This document shows positions 49,681 to 58,210 of a stretch of 64,000 nucleotides of DNA, one piece after another; within the stretch, counting starts at the first letter, position 1, and each line of letters starts with the position of its first letter. The position numbers and the translations under genes were made by a program. The notes below the pieces were generated by a model. That model worked only from the letters and a program-made list of their open reading frames with translations. It did not search any database and was not told the origin of the DNA. The stretch is from IMG/VR virus record IMGVR_UViG_3300033149_001571, positions 1 through 64,000 of that record. The stretch is one strand, 5' to 3'. This stretch comes from a virus.

Positions 49681-49713
49681 AGACCGGCCGCGCGCTCGTA
49701 CGCGGGCCGGTCT
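49681..49713 (-). terminator. Strong hairpin after the capsid module
   Basis: Minus-strand stem AGACCGGCC/GGCCGGTCT (9 bp, perfect) extended by an inner CGCG pair around TACGAG, followed by TCTTCTTCG rather than a true T-run. It lies in the 90-base gap between the 67-residue gene and the coiled-coil gene. It could act as a leaky terminator or 3' mRNA stabiliser that raises capsid output over downstream genes. Confidence 0.6.
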
Positions 49714-49734
49714 CCCGAAGCGGTAGCCGGTCGG

Positions 49735-49938
49735 CTACTGCTCCGTCTTCACGCCCGGGGCCGCCTTCATGGGGACCATAGGCGCGGAGCGAAAGCGCTG
49801 TCCCGCGCGCGCGGGCTTCGTGGTGCCTTTAGCGCTCGGGTCCATGGGCATCGCGTCTGCAAGGCTCGCGCCCCCGGGAGCCGGGGGATCGCACTCCACC
49901 TTACAGAGACCACCGCAAGAGTGTACGGGGTCCTTCAT
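49735..49938 (-). CDS. Small Cys-containing head-region protein
   Basis: 67 residues: KDPVHSCGGLCKVECDPPAPGG near the start has three closely spaced Cys, and the rest is Pro/Ala/Met-rich and basic. ATG at 49938 overlaps the preceding stop (TAATG). Last gene of the capsid module before the 49681-49713 hairpin. Unknown function. Confidence 0.6.
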   Translation of the reverse strand: MKDPVHSCGGLCKVECDPPAPGGASLADAMPMDPSAKGTTKPARAGQRFRSAPMVPMKAAPGVKTEQ

Positions 49939-50315
49939 TAGACGCACGTCCCGGAGTCAGCCGCGAGAGTCGCTCCGAGACCCGCGGGAAGGGTGAGCTG
50001 GAGCGCAGTGTAGGCGGTGACCGCCGCGTTAAAGGTGAGCGTAGCCACCCCGTCCGCGTCGTACGCTACCGCCACCTCTCCGGCTGCCGGAGCCGCACCG
50101 GGACCGACGATCGTAAGATTCGTCCCGGCGGGGCTCTCCACGGCGAGAAGAGCGCCGGGGAGATCGTTTACCTGAGTCGCGTTAGAGGCGAGACCAGTAC
50201 GAGCGTTCGCGGTGGGAATCAGCCCCCCGAGAATGTCCCCGGCGGAGACCTTGCGGAGCATATCCGGGACGCTGGTAGGGTTCGCGAGGTTTAGAGCTTC
50301 TTTAGTCGTAGACAT
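49938..50315 (-). CDS. Putative head decoration protein
   Basis: 125 residues, immediately after the major capsid gene. The C-terminal half (TNLTIVGPGAAPAAGEVAVAYDADGVATLTFNAAVTAYTALQLTLPAG) is a compact beta domain as in head fibre/decoration proteins. The N-terminus (ALNLANPTSVPDMLRKVSAGDILGGLIP) resembles the start of structural proteins anchored on the capsid. ATG with AAAGGAA upstream. Inferred from position and fold. Confidence 0.65.
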   Translation of the reverse strand: MSTTKEALNLANPTSVPDMLRKVSAGDILGGLIPTANARTGLASNATQVNDLPGALLAVESPAGTNLTIVGPGAAPAAGEVAVAYDADGVATLTFNAAVTAYTALQLTLPAGLGATLAADSGTCV

Positions 50316-50345
50316 TTTCTCTGTTCCTTTCAGTGCTCGTCTAGA

Positions 50346-51755
50346 TTAGTCCTCGGAGCCGCTCTCGATAACGACGGCGCGCTTGAAGCGTCCGCCCAAC
50401 TGTCCGCCCAAGAGATCGGTGGGTACGCCCCAATCCCCGGACCACGACCACGATTGCGACACCTGCTGCTGGAGTCGATCCTGTGGGCTTCGGATGATGT
50501 AGCGGATCCGGTCCACGTTGATCTGGATACCGTTGTTCACGATATTGAACATACCCACCTTACCGGTGTAGCCGGCTTCCGTGAGATAGTCCGCGGTCTC
50601 ATCGATGTACTTCTCCATGATGGAGCCGCCGCCGGTGATGATGGTACGAACGACGCCCACGCCGGAAGCGTTACGCATCTCGCCGTAAAACTCCGGCGAA
50701 GCCACGGCGTCTGTACCAGCGCGGGAAGCGATTAGACCGCTCTCCCCATCGGGGGCGCTGTTAAAGACGTTCGGCGCTTCGTTATTCGAGAAGAAGATAC
50801 ACCCGAGAAGGCGACCGATCGCGAACTCGGCATATCGAAGACCGTCCGGCACTCCCTGATTCAAGCGCTGGAACTCGTTATCGTTGTAGATCTGAGCTTC
50901 CGCGATGGGATCAAGGTGGACGTGGTAGTAGCCGTCCGGGTGGGTCGGAACTCGGTTACGGCGCATGGTTGCGACCGCTTGACGGATCTCCTTGAGAGAG
51001 ATCGAAGAGGTAGAGGTGAGACCGTCCACCGAAGCGGCTCCGCCCACACGGATGATCCGGGGAGCGTCCGAAGCGAGAACCCTAGCGCCGGCCGCGAAGG
51101 TAACAGCGGCGGCGAGAGTAAGGGTACCGGGGCCGAAGGGGTTAGCGGGATCGGCCGGGGTAGCGGCGATCACGTTCTGAGACCCGGCCACGCCGGAGAT
51201 CGTTACGGCCTTCGGGTTAGTGGCGGAGACCGCCACCTCTTCGCCGTTGACGATCGTGGTGGTGAAGCCGTTAAGCATCGCCACGTTCACCGAAGCGGAA
51301 GGGGCCCCGGCGTTAGAGGTGAGGGTATCGCCTCCGACATAACGACAAAAGAGCTTGTCTCGGCAAAGCCGGTTCAAGCTCTGCCCGGCCTGTAGTCCGA
51401 GCGTCTTCGCGTTGCGAGCGAAGAGGGGAGCGAGAGCGGTACGGCTGCTCGGCATGTGGGTATCGATGGAGTCGCCGTACTGGGCGGCCTGCACTCGCCA
51501 CTGCTCGAAGCTAGGATTCTTCGGGGCCGGGTCTGCACCGGGGGTAAGAGCCGACACGTTAGGGGCGAGAAGACTCGCGCGGGTGTAAACCTGAACGTCT
51601 CCGACGTTAACCTGCCAGCGCTCCGGCATCGCTTCATCTCGGAAGAGAAGCTGAGGGTAAAGCGCGTCGCGGAACTCGCGGACGAGGGTGTTATCCTGAA
51701 CGATCGGACCGAGGAATCCGAGCGAGGGAAGAATTGATCCAAGGGAACCAGCCAT
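50346..51755 (-). CDS. Major capsid protein
   Basis: 469 residues, following a scaffold-like gene. The HK97/P22-like capsid layout is suggested by the N-terminal arm, the central spine (SLKEIRQAVATMRRNRVPTHPDGYYHVHLDPIAEAQIYNDNEFQRLNQG) and the RYAEFAIGRLLGCIFFSNNEAPNVF and KVGMFNIVNNGIQINVDRIRYIIRS segments. A Thr/Ala/Gly-rich domain at ~160-230 probably protrudes. It would be among the most abundant proteins of infection. No separate protease gene was recognised nearby. Confidence 0.88.
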   Translation of the reverse strand: MAGSLGSILPSLGFLGPIVQDNTLVREFRDALYPQLLFRDEAMPERWQVNVGDVQVYTRASLLAPNVSALTPGADPAPKNPSFEQWRVQAAQYGDSIDTHMPSSRTALAPLFARNAKTLGLQAGQSLNRLCRDKLFCRYVGGDTLTSNAGAPSASVNVAMLNGFTTTIVNGEEVAVSATNPKAVTISGVAGSQNVIAATPADPANPFGPGTLTLAAAVTFAAGARVLASDAPRIIRVGGAASVDGLTSTSSISLKEIRQAVATMRRNRVPTHPDGYYHVHLDPIAEAQIYNDNEFQRLNQGVPDGLRYAEFAIGRLLGCIFFSNNEAPNVFNSAPDGESGLIASRAGTDAVASPEFYGEMRNASGVGVVRTIITGGGSIMEKYIDETADYLTEAGYTGKVGMFNIVNNGIQINVDRIRYIIRSPQDRLQQQVSQSWSWSGDWGVPTDLLGGQLGGRFKRAVVIESGSED

Positions 51756-51801
51756 TTTTCGTTACTCCGTGATTCTGATTTCTGAGGGTTAATGCGGGGG
51801 T

Positions 51802-52536
51802 CTAGTGAATTCCATGGAGCCGCCGCCGGTGCTCTTCGTACTCTTGGCGGCTCATTTTCATAACGTCAACCCCCGGCGGAGATTCTTTCGCGGCGGGGGC
51901 TTGTGTGGCCTTCTCCACGGGGGCCGTGTTCGGGCGATCTTGCGGGGCTACCGGGCGATTCTCAGTCGATTCACTGGACGCCACGGGGGGGGCTTCTGGT
52001 GTTTTCATGAGGTACGCATGGGACCCGAGTACGCGAGCCACCGCGTCCGAGACCGCTAGGTCCGGGTCGGAGTCCACCTCCGCGAGAACTTTAAATCGTA
52101 GGAAGTCCATCGCGGCGGCATCCGCTAGAGCGACGTTCGACGCTACGAGCGCCGCGGCTAGGTCTCGCTCACGCTCCACCCCGCGAACCTTCTCCCGGGC
52201 CGCCTCCGCTGCTTGCTCCGCCTCTTGCTTCTCCAGACGGAGCCGGTCTACCTCTTCCATCTTCGCGCGCTCCGCTTCCTTCTGCGCGCGCTCTTTCTCT
52301 TCTTCCACCGCGCGAGAAGCCGCGAGCTTCGCGGCCTTGCGGATCTCCGCGCGTACGTCGTCGCGGCCTAGGATCGCGTCTAGGGCCTCCGGCTTAGGGG
52401 GCTCCGCTGATACGGGCTCCGGGCTCGGAGCGCTCTCGGGGGCGCTGGGAGCCTCTACGGGGGCCGCTTCTTCGGTCGTCTCCGGGGCGGTGGTCACTTC
52501 GGGGGGTGCTTCGGGTGTAGGTGTTTCGGATTCCAT
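51802..52536 (-). CDS. Scaffolding protein
   Basis: 244 residues. Pro/Glu/Ala-rich N-terminus (~1-50), a long charged helix (RAVEEEKERAQKEAERAKMEEVDRLRLEKQEAEQAAEAAREKVRG), a second helical part (DLAVSDAVARVLGSHAYLMKTP) and a short basic C-terminus (SRQEYEEHRRRLHGIH) that would touch the capsid protein. Composition, length and position directly before the major capsid gene are those of phage scaffolds. No protease motif. Confidence 0.85.
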   Translation of the reverse strand: MESETPTPEAPPEVTTAPETTEEAAPVEAPSAPESAPSPEPVSAEPPKPEALDAILGRDDVRAEIRKAAKLAASRAVEEEKERAQKEAERAKMEEVDRLRLEKQEAEQAAEAAREKVRGVERERDLAAALVASNVALADAAAMDFLRFKVLAEVDSDPDLAVSDAVARVLGSHAYLMKTPEAPPVASSESTENRPVAPQDRPNTAPVEKATQAPAAKESPPGVDVMKMSRQEYEEHRRRLHGIH

Positions 52537-52557
52537 GATTCTCCTAGCCCGTCGATT

Positions 52558-52806
52558 CTACGTCTTAGCGCTCTCCGCGTCTAGCCCGCTATCTACGGAG
52601 GGGATACGTTGCGGCCACAACAAATGGCCGCACACGAAGCCGGAAGCGAACGGGATCGCGGGGTGGCGCTGTACGACTCCGAGAACGAAGCGGCTAAAGG
52701 TAGCGTCAACGCCACCGCGAACCACCGCGATTATGTCCACCACTACGAACACGAGAACGACGGCGATAGAGCCGGCTCTCCAAAATCGATTAAAGTCTAG
52801 GGTCAT
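52558..52806 (-). CDS. Small membrane protein, holin-like
   Basis: 82 residues with one clear membrane span (AGSIAVVLVFVVVDIIAVV, ~11-29) and a second weaker one (AIPFASGFVCGHLLW, ~50-64). Size and two-span form fit class II holins, but the gene lies between the fibres and the scaffold, far from the endolysin. ATGA overlap with the upstream gene. Another small membrane role is equally possible. Confidence 0.6.
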   Translation of the reverse strand: MTLDFNRFWRAGSIAVVLVFVVVDIIAVVRGGVDATFSRFVLGVVQRHPAIPFASGFVCGHLLWPQRIPSVDSGLDAESAKT

Positions 52807-53201
52807 AACCCTAGGTATGGGGCCGCGGCTGAATCCACGCCAGCCTGATCGAGCGCAGCATTTACGGCATTAATGAATCCCTGAGCGTATGCGCGTTCCG
52901 TGATCACGGCATCTGAGATCGTTGCAACGGCGTTCGTAAGGTCCGAAGAGCTAGTGAGATCATAAGACCCCATCTCGTCCGCGGTGGTCACCGTGAACGG
53001 ATAGGACACCAGCCCCCGGTCATCTAGGACGGTTAGATTCCCCCAATTGATCTGGCTAGTTGTAGAGCAAGAGAAGAGATTACCCGAGCCCGGCGGATAC
53101 TCCGCGAGTACATCATAATCGAGACGTTCCGCCCGTTGATCCTTGATCTGGCTGATCATGAATTCTTTATATTGAATCAGCGTCAATGAATCGTCCGTCA
53201 T
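52803..53201 (-). CDS. DUF4376-like tail fibre-associated protein
   Basis: 132 residues. QYKEFMISQIKDQRAERLDYDVLAEYPPGSGNLFSCSTTSQINWGNL, YPFTVTTADEMGSYDL and a closing helix follow the pattern of DUF4376 domains, often found at the ends of tail fibre operons. Downstream of the 53198-54193 fibre gene with an ATGA overlap, so it is probably a fibre subunit or assembly partner. Confidence 0.6.
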   Translation of the reverse strand: MTDDSLTLIQYKEFMISQIKDQRAERLDYDVLAEYPPGSGNLFSCSTTSQINWGNLTVLDDRGLVSYPFTVTTADEMGSYDLTSSSDLTNAVATISDAVITERAYAQGFINAVNAALDQAGVDSAAAPYLGL

Positions 53202-54193
53202 ACTCGCCACCTTAGCTTCACCGTGAACGTAGTATCCCTCGCATCATCATTAGACACGAACGCCTGTAGGCGTACGTCCGCCGCGATATCTACGTTAACC
53301 GATAGGTCTTTCCCTTCGGTCGTACTGTTATTCGGTACCTGAATCCATGCGTTCGTATTACTCCCATCCGTGCGGACGGTGTAGCGGGGTTGATCGTTCC
53401 CGCTTCGCCGCACGTACGCGATCTCAGTAATCGTAGCGTTCCGCGTGACCAGATAACCTCTGTCCGACGCCAACCGAAGATTCCCGATCTTCATGTACTG
53501 ATTATTTACGCGACCGTTGTTCACGAACGGCGCTACCCATGCCTCCGTCGAAAGCCACTTAGACCGCCCCGCGTCGTAGGTCATCTCCATCCCGAGCGCG
53601 GTATTAAAGTACCGGTCGCCGGCTGCCGGTGACGGACTAGACGGATCGGTGGCCGATGCTCCGTAGTGACGAAGGCCGCTATCCTTGATCACCTTACCCG
53701 TGGTGCCATCGAAGACGGCTACACCAAGATCTACGCTGCTAGATGGGCCGGTAACATCTCCCCCGCCACCTCCGCCCGGGAGATCGCCTATCGCCACTCG
53801 CTTCTTCGCGTTGCTCGCGGCGCTGTCCTCGATAAGAACTAGATCCGCCGCGACCGGAGAAGCCTTCGCCGGTACGCCTGCGATCTCTCCGGCTACGTCC
53901 GTATGGACTGCGTTCTCTCCCACGCTCGCGGCCTCCGGGGTGGGTATGTTCGCGAAGATATAATCCGTATCGAGTACGAGCACCTCCCCGCTCTGCGCAG
54001 ACGAGAGATTAACCACCACTTCGTTACGTGGGTCGGAGGTGCTAGGGATCACCGTCTCGATTAGATCGTTTCGAGCTACGTCCCCGACACGAACTAAGAC
54101 CGCCACCTGTAAGCGGTTTAGGTTATGGGTAACCGTTACGACCGCCGTAGAAGAGAAGGACGTGGAAAATAGCTTATCAAACGATCCCGCCAT
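53198..54193 (-). CDS. Tail fibre protein
   Basis: 331 residues. An N-terminal virion-attachment domain (FSSTAVVTVTHNLNRLQVAVLVRVGD) is followed by a glycine hinge (GGGGGG), then a DGTTGKVIKDSGLR segment typical of trimeric fibres, a DRYFNTALGMEMTYDAGRSKWL motif and a C-terminal beta domain. ATG overlaps the spike stop (TAATG). An open frame reaching 54301 lies inside the spike gene and lacks a better start. Confidence 0.75.
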   Translation of the reverse strand: MAGSFDKLFSTSFSSTAVVTVTHNLNRLQVAVLVRVGDVARNDLIETVIPSTSDPRNEVVVNLSSAQSGEVLVLDTDYIFANIPTPEAASVGENAVHTDVAGEIAGVPAKASPVAADLVLIEDSAASNAKKRVAIGDLPGGGGGGDVTGPSSSVDLGVAVFDGTTGKVIKDSGLRHYGASATDPSSPSPAAGDRYFNTALGMEMTYDAGRSKWLSTEAWVAPFVNNGRVNNQYMKIGNLRLASDRGYLVTRNATITEIAYVRRSGNDQPRYTVRTDGSNTNAWIQVPNNSTTEGKDLSVNVDIAADVRLQAFVSNDDARDTTFTVKLRWRV

Positions 54194-56472
54194 TAGATCG
54201 GAGCCCCTTCCGAGAACGCTACGCCGGAGATGATAAGCGCCCACACGGTTACGTCTTGATTCGGCGCTCCGTCGTTGTCCATCTCGAACCGCACGAAGCA
54301 CAGATCGTCTTCGTAATAGCTTGATATCGAGAACGGGCCGAACTCCTGCTCGTGCGCGCGGTTGTCAAGCGTAGCAGGCAACGCCGCGCCGGCCGTTAGA
54401 TTCTGCGTATCGCTCTGTCCTGCTTTGGCGGTAAGTAGCTCGGTATTCGCCAACGTGCGCGGGACGGGTACAAGCCCTCCCGCGGGGTCGGCTACCCGCG
54501 CACCGCTAACCTGCGTCGGTAAAAACGAGAGGATGCCCTGCGGCGCGGCGGTAACAGGTTGCGAACCCTGTAAGGAGTACACCACCTTCATCGTGATCGG
54601 GTACGCCGTACAGATCCCGTCTTGTAGAGCGAACTGAAAGTAGATCGCGTCGCCGTTGTTATTCAGCCTCGCGTTCGGTGCGATCTGATTCCAGCCCGTG
54701 GGTAAGCCACCGGACCCCACCGGGATGTTACTAGTCACCACCCCGCCCGACTCACCAAAGATGTTGCCGCCCGCGCTGATCGTCGTGCGCCACAACGCGA
54801 GCCCGTGAGCCACGCGCTCGCCTTCTTGGTTGAACTCGCAATGCGACGGCGAGATCTTCATGCGCTCGAACGTGGGGCCCGTGGTGAGGTTCGACGTGAT
54901 ACGCACGCGCGCCCACCTGCCCTGAATCCCAGAGTGTGTTGTAACCGGCCACGCGGTACCGTCGGGTAGCACGGGGTCTGCGGTGCCGTTCCCGCCGAAG
55001 ACTCCGAACCGTATGTCCTCGCCCGTCGTTGCCGCACGAAGGAACACGTCCTCGCCGTACCGAAAGTCGGTCTCAATCGACACCGCCTGAAAGCCGACCA
55101 CCCGCCACGTATTCGCCGCTATGCGTACCTCGAAGACGTAGGAGCCGCCTGTGCTGCCGACGGTCTGGAACATCGCGATCCCCCAGTACGGTAGCGGCGT
55201 CCCTGCCTGATCGACGCGCGTAGTTGTGAACGCGATGGAGTGACCCGCCGTGGTGCCTTGGAACCCGAAGGTCGAGCCGCTGATACTCTGTGCCGCGGCC
55301 GTCTCTTCTACGAAGTTCGCACCATCTGAGCCGGGAGCCGCGGTGCCGTCCGTGGTGAAGACGCGCATCCCCTTCACGTAGCTTCTGCCGCGTCCCGCGT
55401 TTAGGGATGCTCCCTTCTCGGGAAAGCCGAATGACACCTCGGGGCCGAAGACGGTGAACTGTGGCCGCTCGATATCGCTTCCCTCTTGGAAGTGTGCGAT
55501 CTCGAAGTCTGACTGAAGCGCGGCGGGTGGGAACGAGTAATCAGACGAGTGTGATGTCGTAACCTGAAACAACGAGTTCACACCCGTGAGTCCGGGGTCG
55601 AGCAAGAAGTCGAAGCCGCCTGCACCGTGAACCATCTTGCCGCCGAACAACCCGACCGTCACGCCGTCGCTTTCGACGTGCACCATGTTCGTCGCGTTGG
55701 TTATGTTCACACCGAACACGAGCACGGTCGCATCGCCGTCTACCTCGATCGCGTCCACGATGTTCCCATTGCCTACATTGAAGTCGGCAAGCTGGAGACG
55801 CCCCGTGGTTCCCTCTGCTCTTACTCCCGTCGCGAAAGATCCCGCGGTCGGCGGGAAGTGAATGCCCTCGGCAGCGATGGTGCCTGCGGTCGTGAGCATC
55901 CCGATCCCGACACCGCCGTAATCGAAGCGAAGCTCTGCGGCGATGATCTTACCCAGGCCGGTCTTCTTCATCCCGATGCCTGCACCGGTCGAAGCGTCGC
56001 CCTGGAACTGTAGATCGTAGGCGGCGGCGGTTAGCGTTCCGCCGACGCCGTTATAGGTGAGGCCCGCGAATGACGAGGACGTAGGCACGCGAACCCGCAC
56101 ACCGCGGATCATCGCCTCATCCGAAAGCGTGATGCAGTCCGCGGCGGCGGCGTAGTCTCCGATGGTCGTGACTTCCCACGAGCCTTGACCGATGAGCGAC
56201 ACCCCGCTGGGTATAGTCAGCCCGCTCTCAACGTACACCCCGGGGCGCACGATCACCGTGTCACCTGATCCCGCTACCGCGAGAGCGGCGGATACGGTTA
56301 GGAACGGTAAGTCTTGCCGCCCGCTCGTTCCGGTCCCGTCGTCGCCATTAACCTCATCCACCCATACCGTGTTACCGGTAGGGATGGATGAGACCGCGCC
56401 GGAGATCGAATCGCCCGCTTGAAGCTGCTCGATCTCCCCGTCGGTCATGACGAGGGGAATCTTAACGGCCAC
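54193..56472 (-). CDS. Tail spike with beta-helix (pectate-lyase-like) domain
   Basis: 759 residues. The N-terminal ~22 residues (PLVMTDGEIEQLQAGDSI) are nearly the same as those of the next gene upstream, an anchor module. Residues ~35-290 form a right-handed beta-helix: VDEVNGDDGTGTS, LTVSAALAVAGSGDTVIVRPGVYVESGLTIPSGVSLIGQG, then repeated short strands. The C-terminal ~350 residues are beta-sandwich-like. Such spikes bind or degrade surface polysaccharide. CTAG occurs once in 2.3 kb, against about seven in the 1.5-kb terminase gene, so the body looks acquired from another source. GTG start. Confidence 0.8.
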   Translation of the reverse strand: MAVKIPLVMTDGEIEQLQAGDSISGAVSSIPTGNTVWVDEVNGDDGTGTSGRQDLPFLTVSAALAVAGSGDTVIVRPGVYVESGLTIPSGVSLIGQGSWEVTTIGDYAAAADCITLSDEAMIRGVRVRVPTSSSFAGLTYNGVGGTLTAAAYDLQFQGDASTGAGIGMKKTGLGKIIAAELRFDYGGVGIGMLTTAGTIAAEGIHFPPTAGSFATGVRAEGTTGRLQLADFNVGNGNIVDAIEVDGDATVLVFGVNITNATNMVHVESDGVTVGLFGGKMVHGAGGFDFLLDPGLTGVNSLFQVTTSHSSDYSFPPAALQSDFEIAHFQEGSDIERPQFTVFGPEVSFGFPEKGASLNAGRGRSYVKGMRVFTTDGTAAPGSDGANFVEETAAAQSISGSTFGFQGTTAGHSIAFTTTRVDQAGTPLPYWGIAMFQTVGSTGGSYVFEVRIAANTWRVVGFQAVSIETDFRYGEDVFLRAATTGEDIRFGVFGGNGTADPVLPDGTAWPVTTHSGIQGRWARVRITSNLTTGPTFERMKISPSHCEFNQEGERVAHGLALWRTTISAGGNIFGESGGVVTSNIPVGSGGLPTGWNQIAPNARLNNNGDAIYFQFALQDGICTAYPITMKVVYSLQGSQPVTAAPQGILSFLPTQVSGARVADPAGGLVPVPRTLANTELLTAKAGQSDTQNLTAGAALPATLDNRAHEQEFGPFSISSYYEDDLCFVRFEMDNDGAPNQDVTVWALIISGVAFSEGAPI

Positions 56473-56475
56473 GGA

Positions 56476-56946
56476 CTAGAGCTTAATTCGTCGGCGGATC
56501 ATGAGAAGAAGATCAGTCGAGTCGATAGCTTCTCCAAGCTCCACGACGTAGCGTGTAGCCGTGGTCGGGATAGATGCCTGGTCCACGACGCGGCCGGGGG
56601 CCGCATCGCTCAGGTAGTACTTCGTCCCCGCGGTGAGCCCGCCCGTAGTGCCTGCAACGGCATCCCACTCGGCGGTGGTCAGCGTGACCGTGCCGTTAAA
56701 AATCACGGTGCCGGTGTTCGTAGCGGTAACCGCCGTCGCGGAGAGCCCGGCTACCTCGCTGGTACCGCTTGCGGTTGCGTTAGCTTGATCGACGCTGCTC
56801 GCGCCGTCGATATAGACGGGTTCGCCTGCGATTACTGTAGAGGTAAAGGTAGCCTCATACGAATCGGGCTGGACGTCGATACTATCGCCAGCCTGAAGCT
56901 GCTCGATCTCACCGTTGGTTAAGACTAGAGGTTTCTTGATTGCCAT
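56476..56946 (-). CDS. Small fibre/decoration protein sharing the spike anchor
   Basis: 156 residues. It starts with the same anchor as the spike (GEIEQLQAGDSI). The C-terminal ~70 residues (LTTAEWDAVAGTTGGLTAGTKYYLSDAAPGRV ... RYVVELGEAID) match the C-terminus of the 56965-57513 protein, a compact beta domain of the head-decoration/fibre type. The gene is thus a bridge between the two neighbouring gene types and probably arose by shuffling. Confidence 0.7.
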   Translation of the reverse strand: MAIKKPLVLTNGEIEQLQAGDSIDVQPDSYEATFTSTVIAGEPVYIDGASSVDQANATASGTSEVAGLSATAVTATNTGTVIFNGTVTLTTAEWDAVAGTTGGLTAGTKYYLSDAAPGRVVDQASIPTTATRYVVELGEAIDSTDLLLMIRRRIKL

Positions 56947-56964
56947 GGTCTGATTCTTTCGGGG

Positions 56965-57513
56965 TTAGAGGAGGATCGGATTTCGGGGGTCTACGTCTAG
57001 AGTCGTACTCGTGACGGCTTTCCCTACCTTAGCGGAGAAGACTCCCGTACCGCTAGGGGGTGACGTAGTAATCGCGCCGGCGGTGGTAGTAGATAGGAAG
57101 TAGGGAGCGCCGGGGGTAAGCCCTCCGATCTGCCCCGTGATCGCGTCCCACTGAGCCGCTGTAAGCTCTAAGGGTCCACCGGTTACCACTGTAGCCGCGA
57201 CCGTGGGAGCCGTGGTCTCCGTAGAGAACCCCGCGAATCTCGCCTGTGGGAAAGAATCACCCTGGGCTAGTCCGAATCTTCCCGTGTTCTTCGCGTAGAC
57301 CGGGGAGCCCGGCACTAGAGGATCGTCTGTCTCCGCCACGATAGGCGCGAAGCCGGGGGGACCCTGCGGACCCTCCGGCCCGGGTGGTCCCACCGCGGAC
57401 ACTTGCACGGTGAGAGCTTCGATCGGCTCCGCGCATACCACTACGTCCGAGACGGATAAGCTCAGATCTAGTTCCGCCCGGTGAACTTCGACGCATGGAT
57501 CACACCCCCCCAT
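56965..57513 (-). CDS. Collagen-like decoration/fibre protein
   Basis: 182 residues. A short collagen repeat GPPGPEGPQGPPG (~42-54) joins an N-terminal domain (CDPCVEVHRAELDLSLSVSDVVVCAEPIEAL) to a C-terminal beta domain (LTAAQWDAITGQIGGLTPGAPYFLS ... VFSAKVGKAVTS) homologous to the end of the neighbouring gene. Gly-x-y repeats in phages mediate trimerisation of fibres. It is likely displayed on the tail or head surface. Confidence 0.75.
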   Translation of the reverse strand: MGGCDPCVEVHRAELDLSLSVSDVVVCAEPIEALTVQVSAVGPPGPEGPQGPPGFAPIVAETDDPLVPGSPVYAKNTGRFGLAQGDSFPQARFAGFSTETTAPTVAATVVTGGPLELTAAQWDAITGQIGGLTPGAPYFLSTTTAGAITTSPPSGTGVFSAKVGKAVTSTTLDVDPRNPILL

Positions 57514-57520
57514 GGTCCCC

Positions 57521-57907
57521 CTACGTGTTCGGAGTCACGTCCCGAACGAATTTGATCGTGCCCTGTACGAGCGTCTTACGGAAGGTCCCATCTATGGAGC
57601 CGTCCGAGATCTGTAGGTCCCACACTCCAAATTGCGGAAAGGTCTGCGTCTGCTGCCCCGTAGCCTCTACGGTTATATCCCCCACCGTAGGCCCGGTCGT
57701 GGACTCGTCCACGGTCACGGTTAACTCAGTTACTACGGGATAATCGAACGCCTCCCGAATCGCCGCCCTCCCTACCTTACCGTCTAACGGTACACGCTTA
57801 CCGCGATCTTTTAGGGTGATCACGAAGTAAACCGAGTCGCCGCGCACCACCGGTAGGTCTAGCCGTTGGGGCTTCGTAAGTCTTTCGAGTAGATTCGGGG
57901 TGCTCAC
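57521..57907 (-). CDS. Small tail-associated beta protein (BppU-N-like)
   Basis: 128 residues. LDLPVVRGDSVYFVITLKDRGKRVPLDGKVGRAAIRE followed by FGVWDLQISDGSIDGTFRKTLVQGTIKFVRDVT is the pattern of the small immunoglobulin-like domain that begins baseplate upper proteins and of stand-alone relatives near fibres. GTG start without strong ribosome site. Located at the head of the fibre cluster with the collagen-like gene 7 bases downstream. Confidence 0.65.
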   Translation of the reverse strand: MSTPNLLERLTKPQRLDLPVVRGDSVYFVITLKDRGKRVPLDGKVGRAAIREAFDYPVVTELTVTVDESTTGPTVGDITVEATGQQTQTFPQFGVWDLQISDGSIDGTFRKTLVQGTIKFVRDVTPNT

Positions 57908-58027
57908 GGATTAATACTCGATTCAAGTAATCGACGGGCCGGGGGCCTGCGGGTAGAGGCTAGGGTCTGCCCTAAGACTACACGAGCGCTGTGCGCCCGT
58001 CACGACGCCAGACAATCGACCCACGGA

Positions 58028-58201
58028 TTAGGGCACACCCCGCGGTAGTGGCGGATTCTCGCGCTTGCCTACGAAGCCACCCCCGCCACCGGACGATGCT
58101 CCGATCACGAACGTCTGAGACGGATGATCGAAAGATGTGCTCCGCGCAATCGGCGGATCGGGGGGGAGCGGGCGCGTGGTAGGTGGAACGATCTCGGCCA
58201 T
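58028..58201 (-). CDS. 57-residue Pro/Gly-rich protein
   Basis: A small gene found by reading the gap between two fibre genes. It encodes MAEIVPPTTRPLPPDPPIAR, then SFDHPSQTFVIGASSGGGGGFVGKREN. ATG lies 9 bases after the stop of the 58211 gene with TAGGA upstream, better than the overlapping longer frame (57978-58238), which begins inside the upstream gene. Pro-rich start and Gly hinge are typical of short fibre parts. No further gene seen between 57908 and 58027. Confidence 0.5.
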   Translation of the reverse strand: MAEIVPPTTRPLPPDPPIARSTSFDHPSQTFVIGASSGGGGGFVGKRENPPLPRGVP

Positions 58202-58210
58202 GGTCTAGTC

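Noticed and set aside
51905-52873. 322-codon open frame on the plus strand
   Set aside because: Antisense to the scaffold and small membrane genes; Ser/Arg/Ala-rich composition is that of a shadow, and it has no ribosome site or family likeness.
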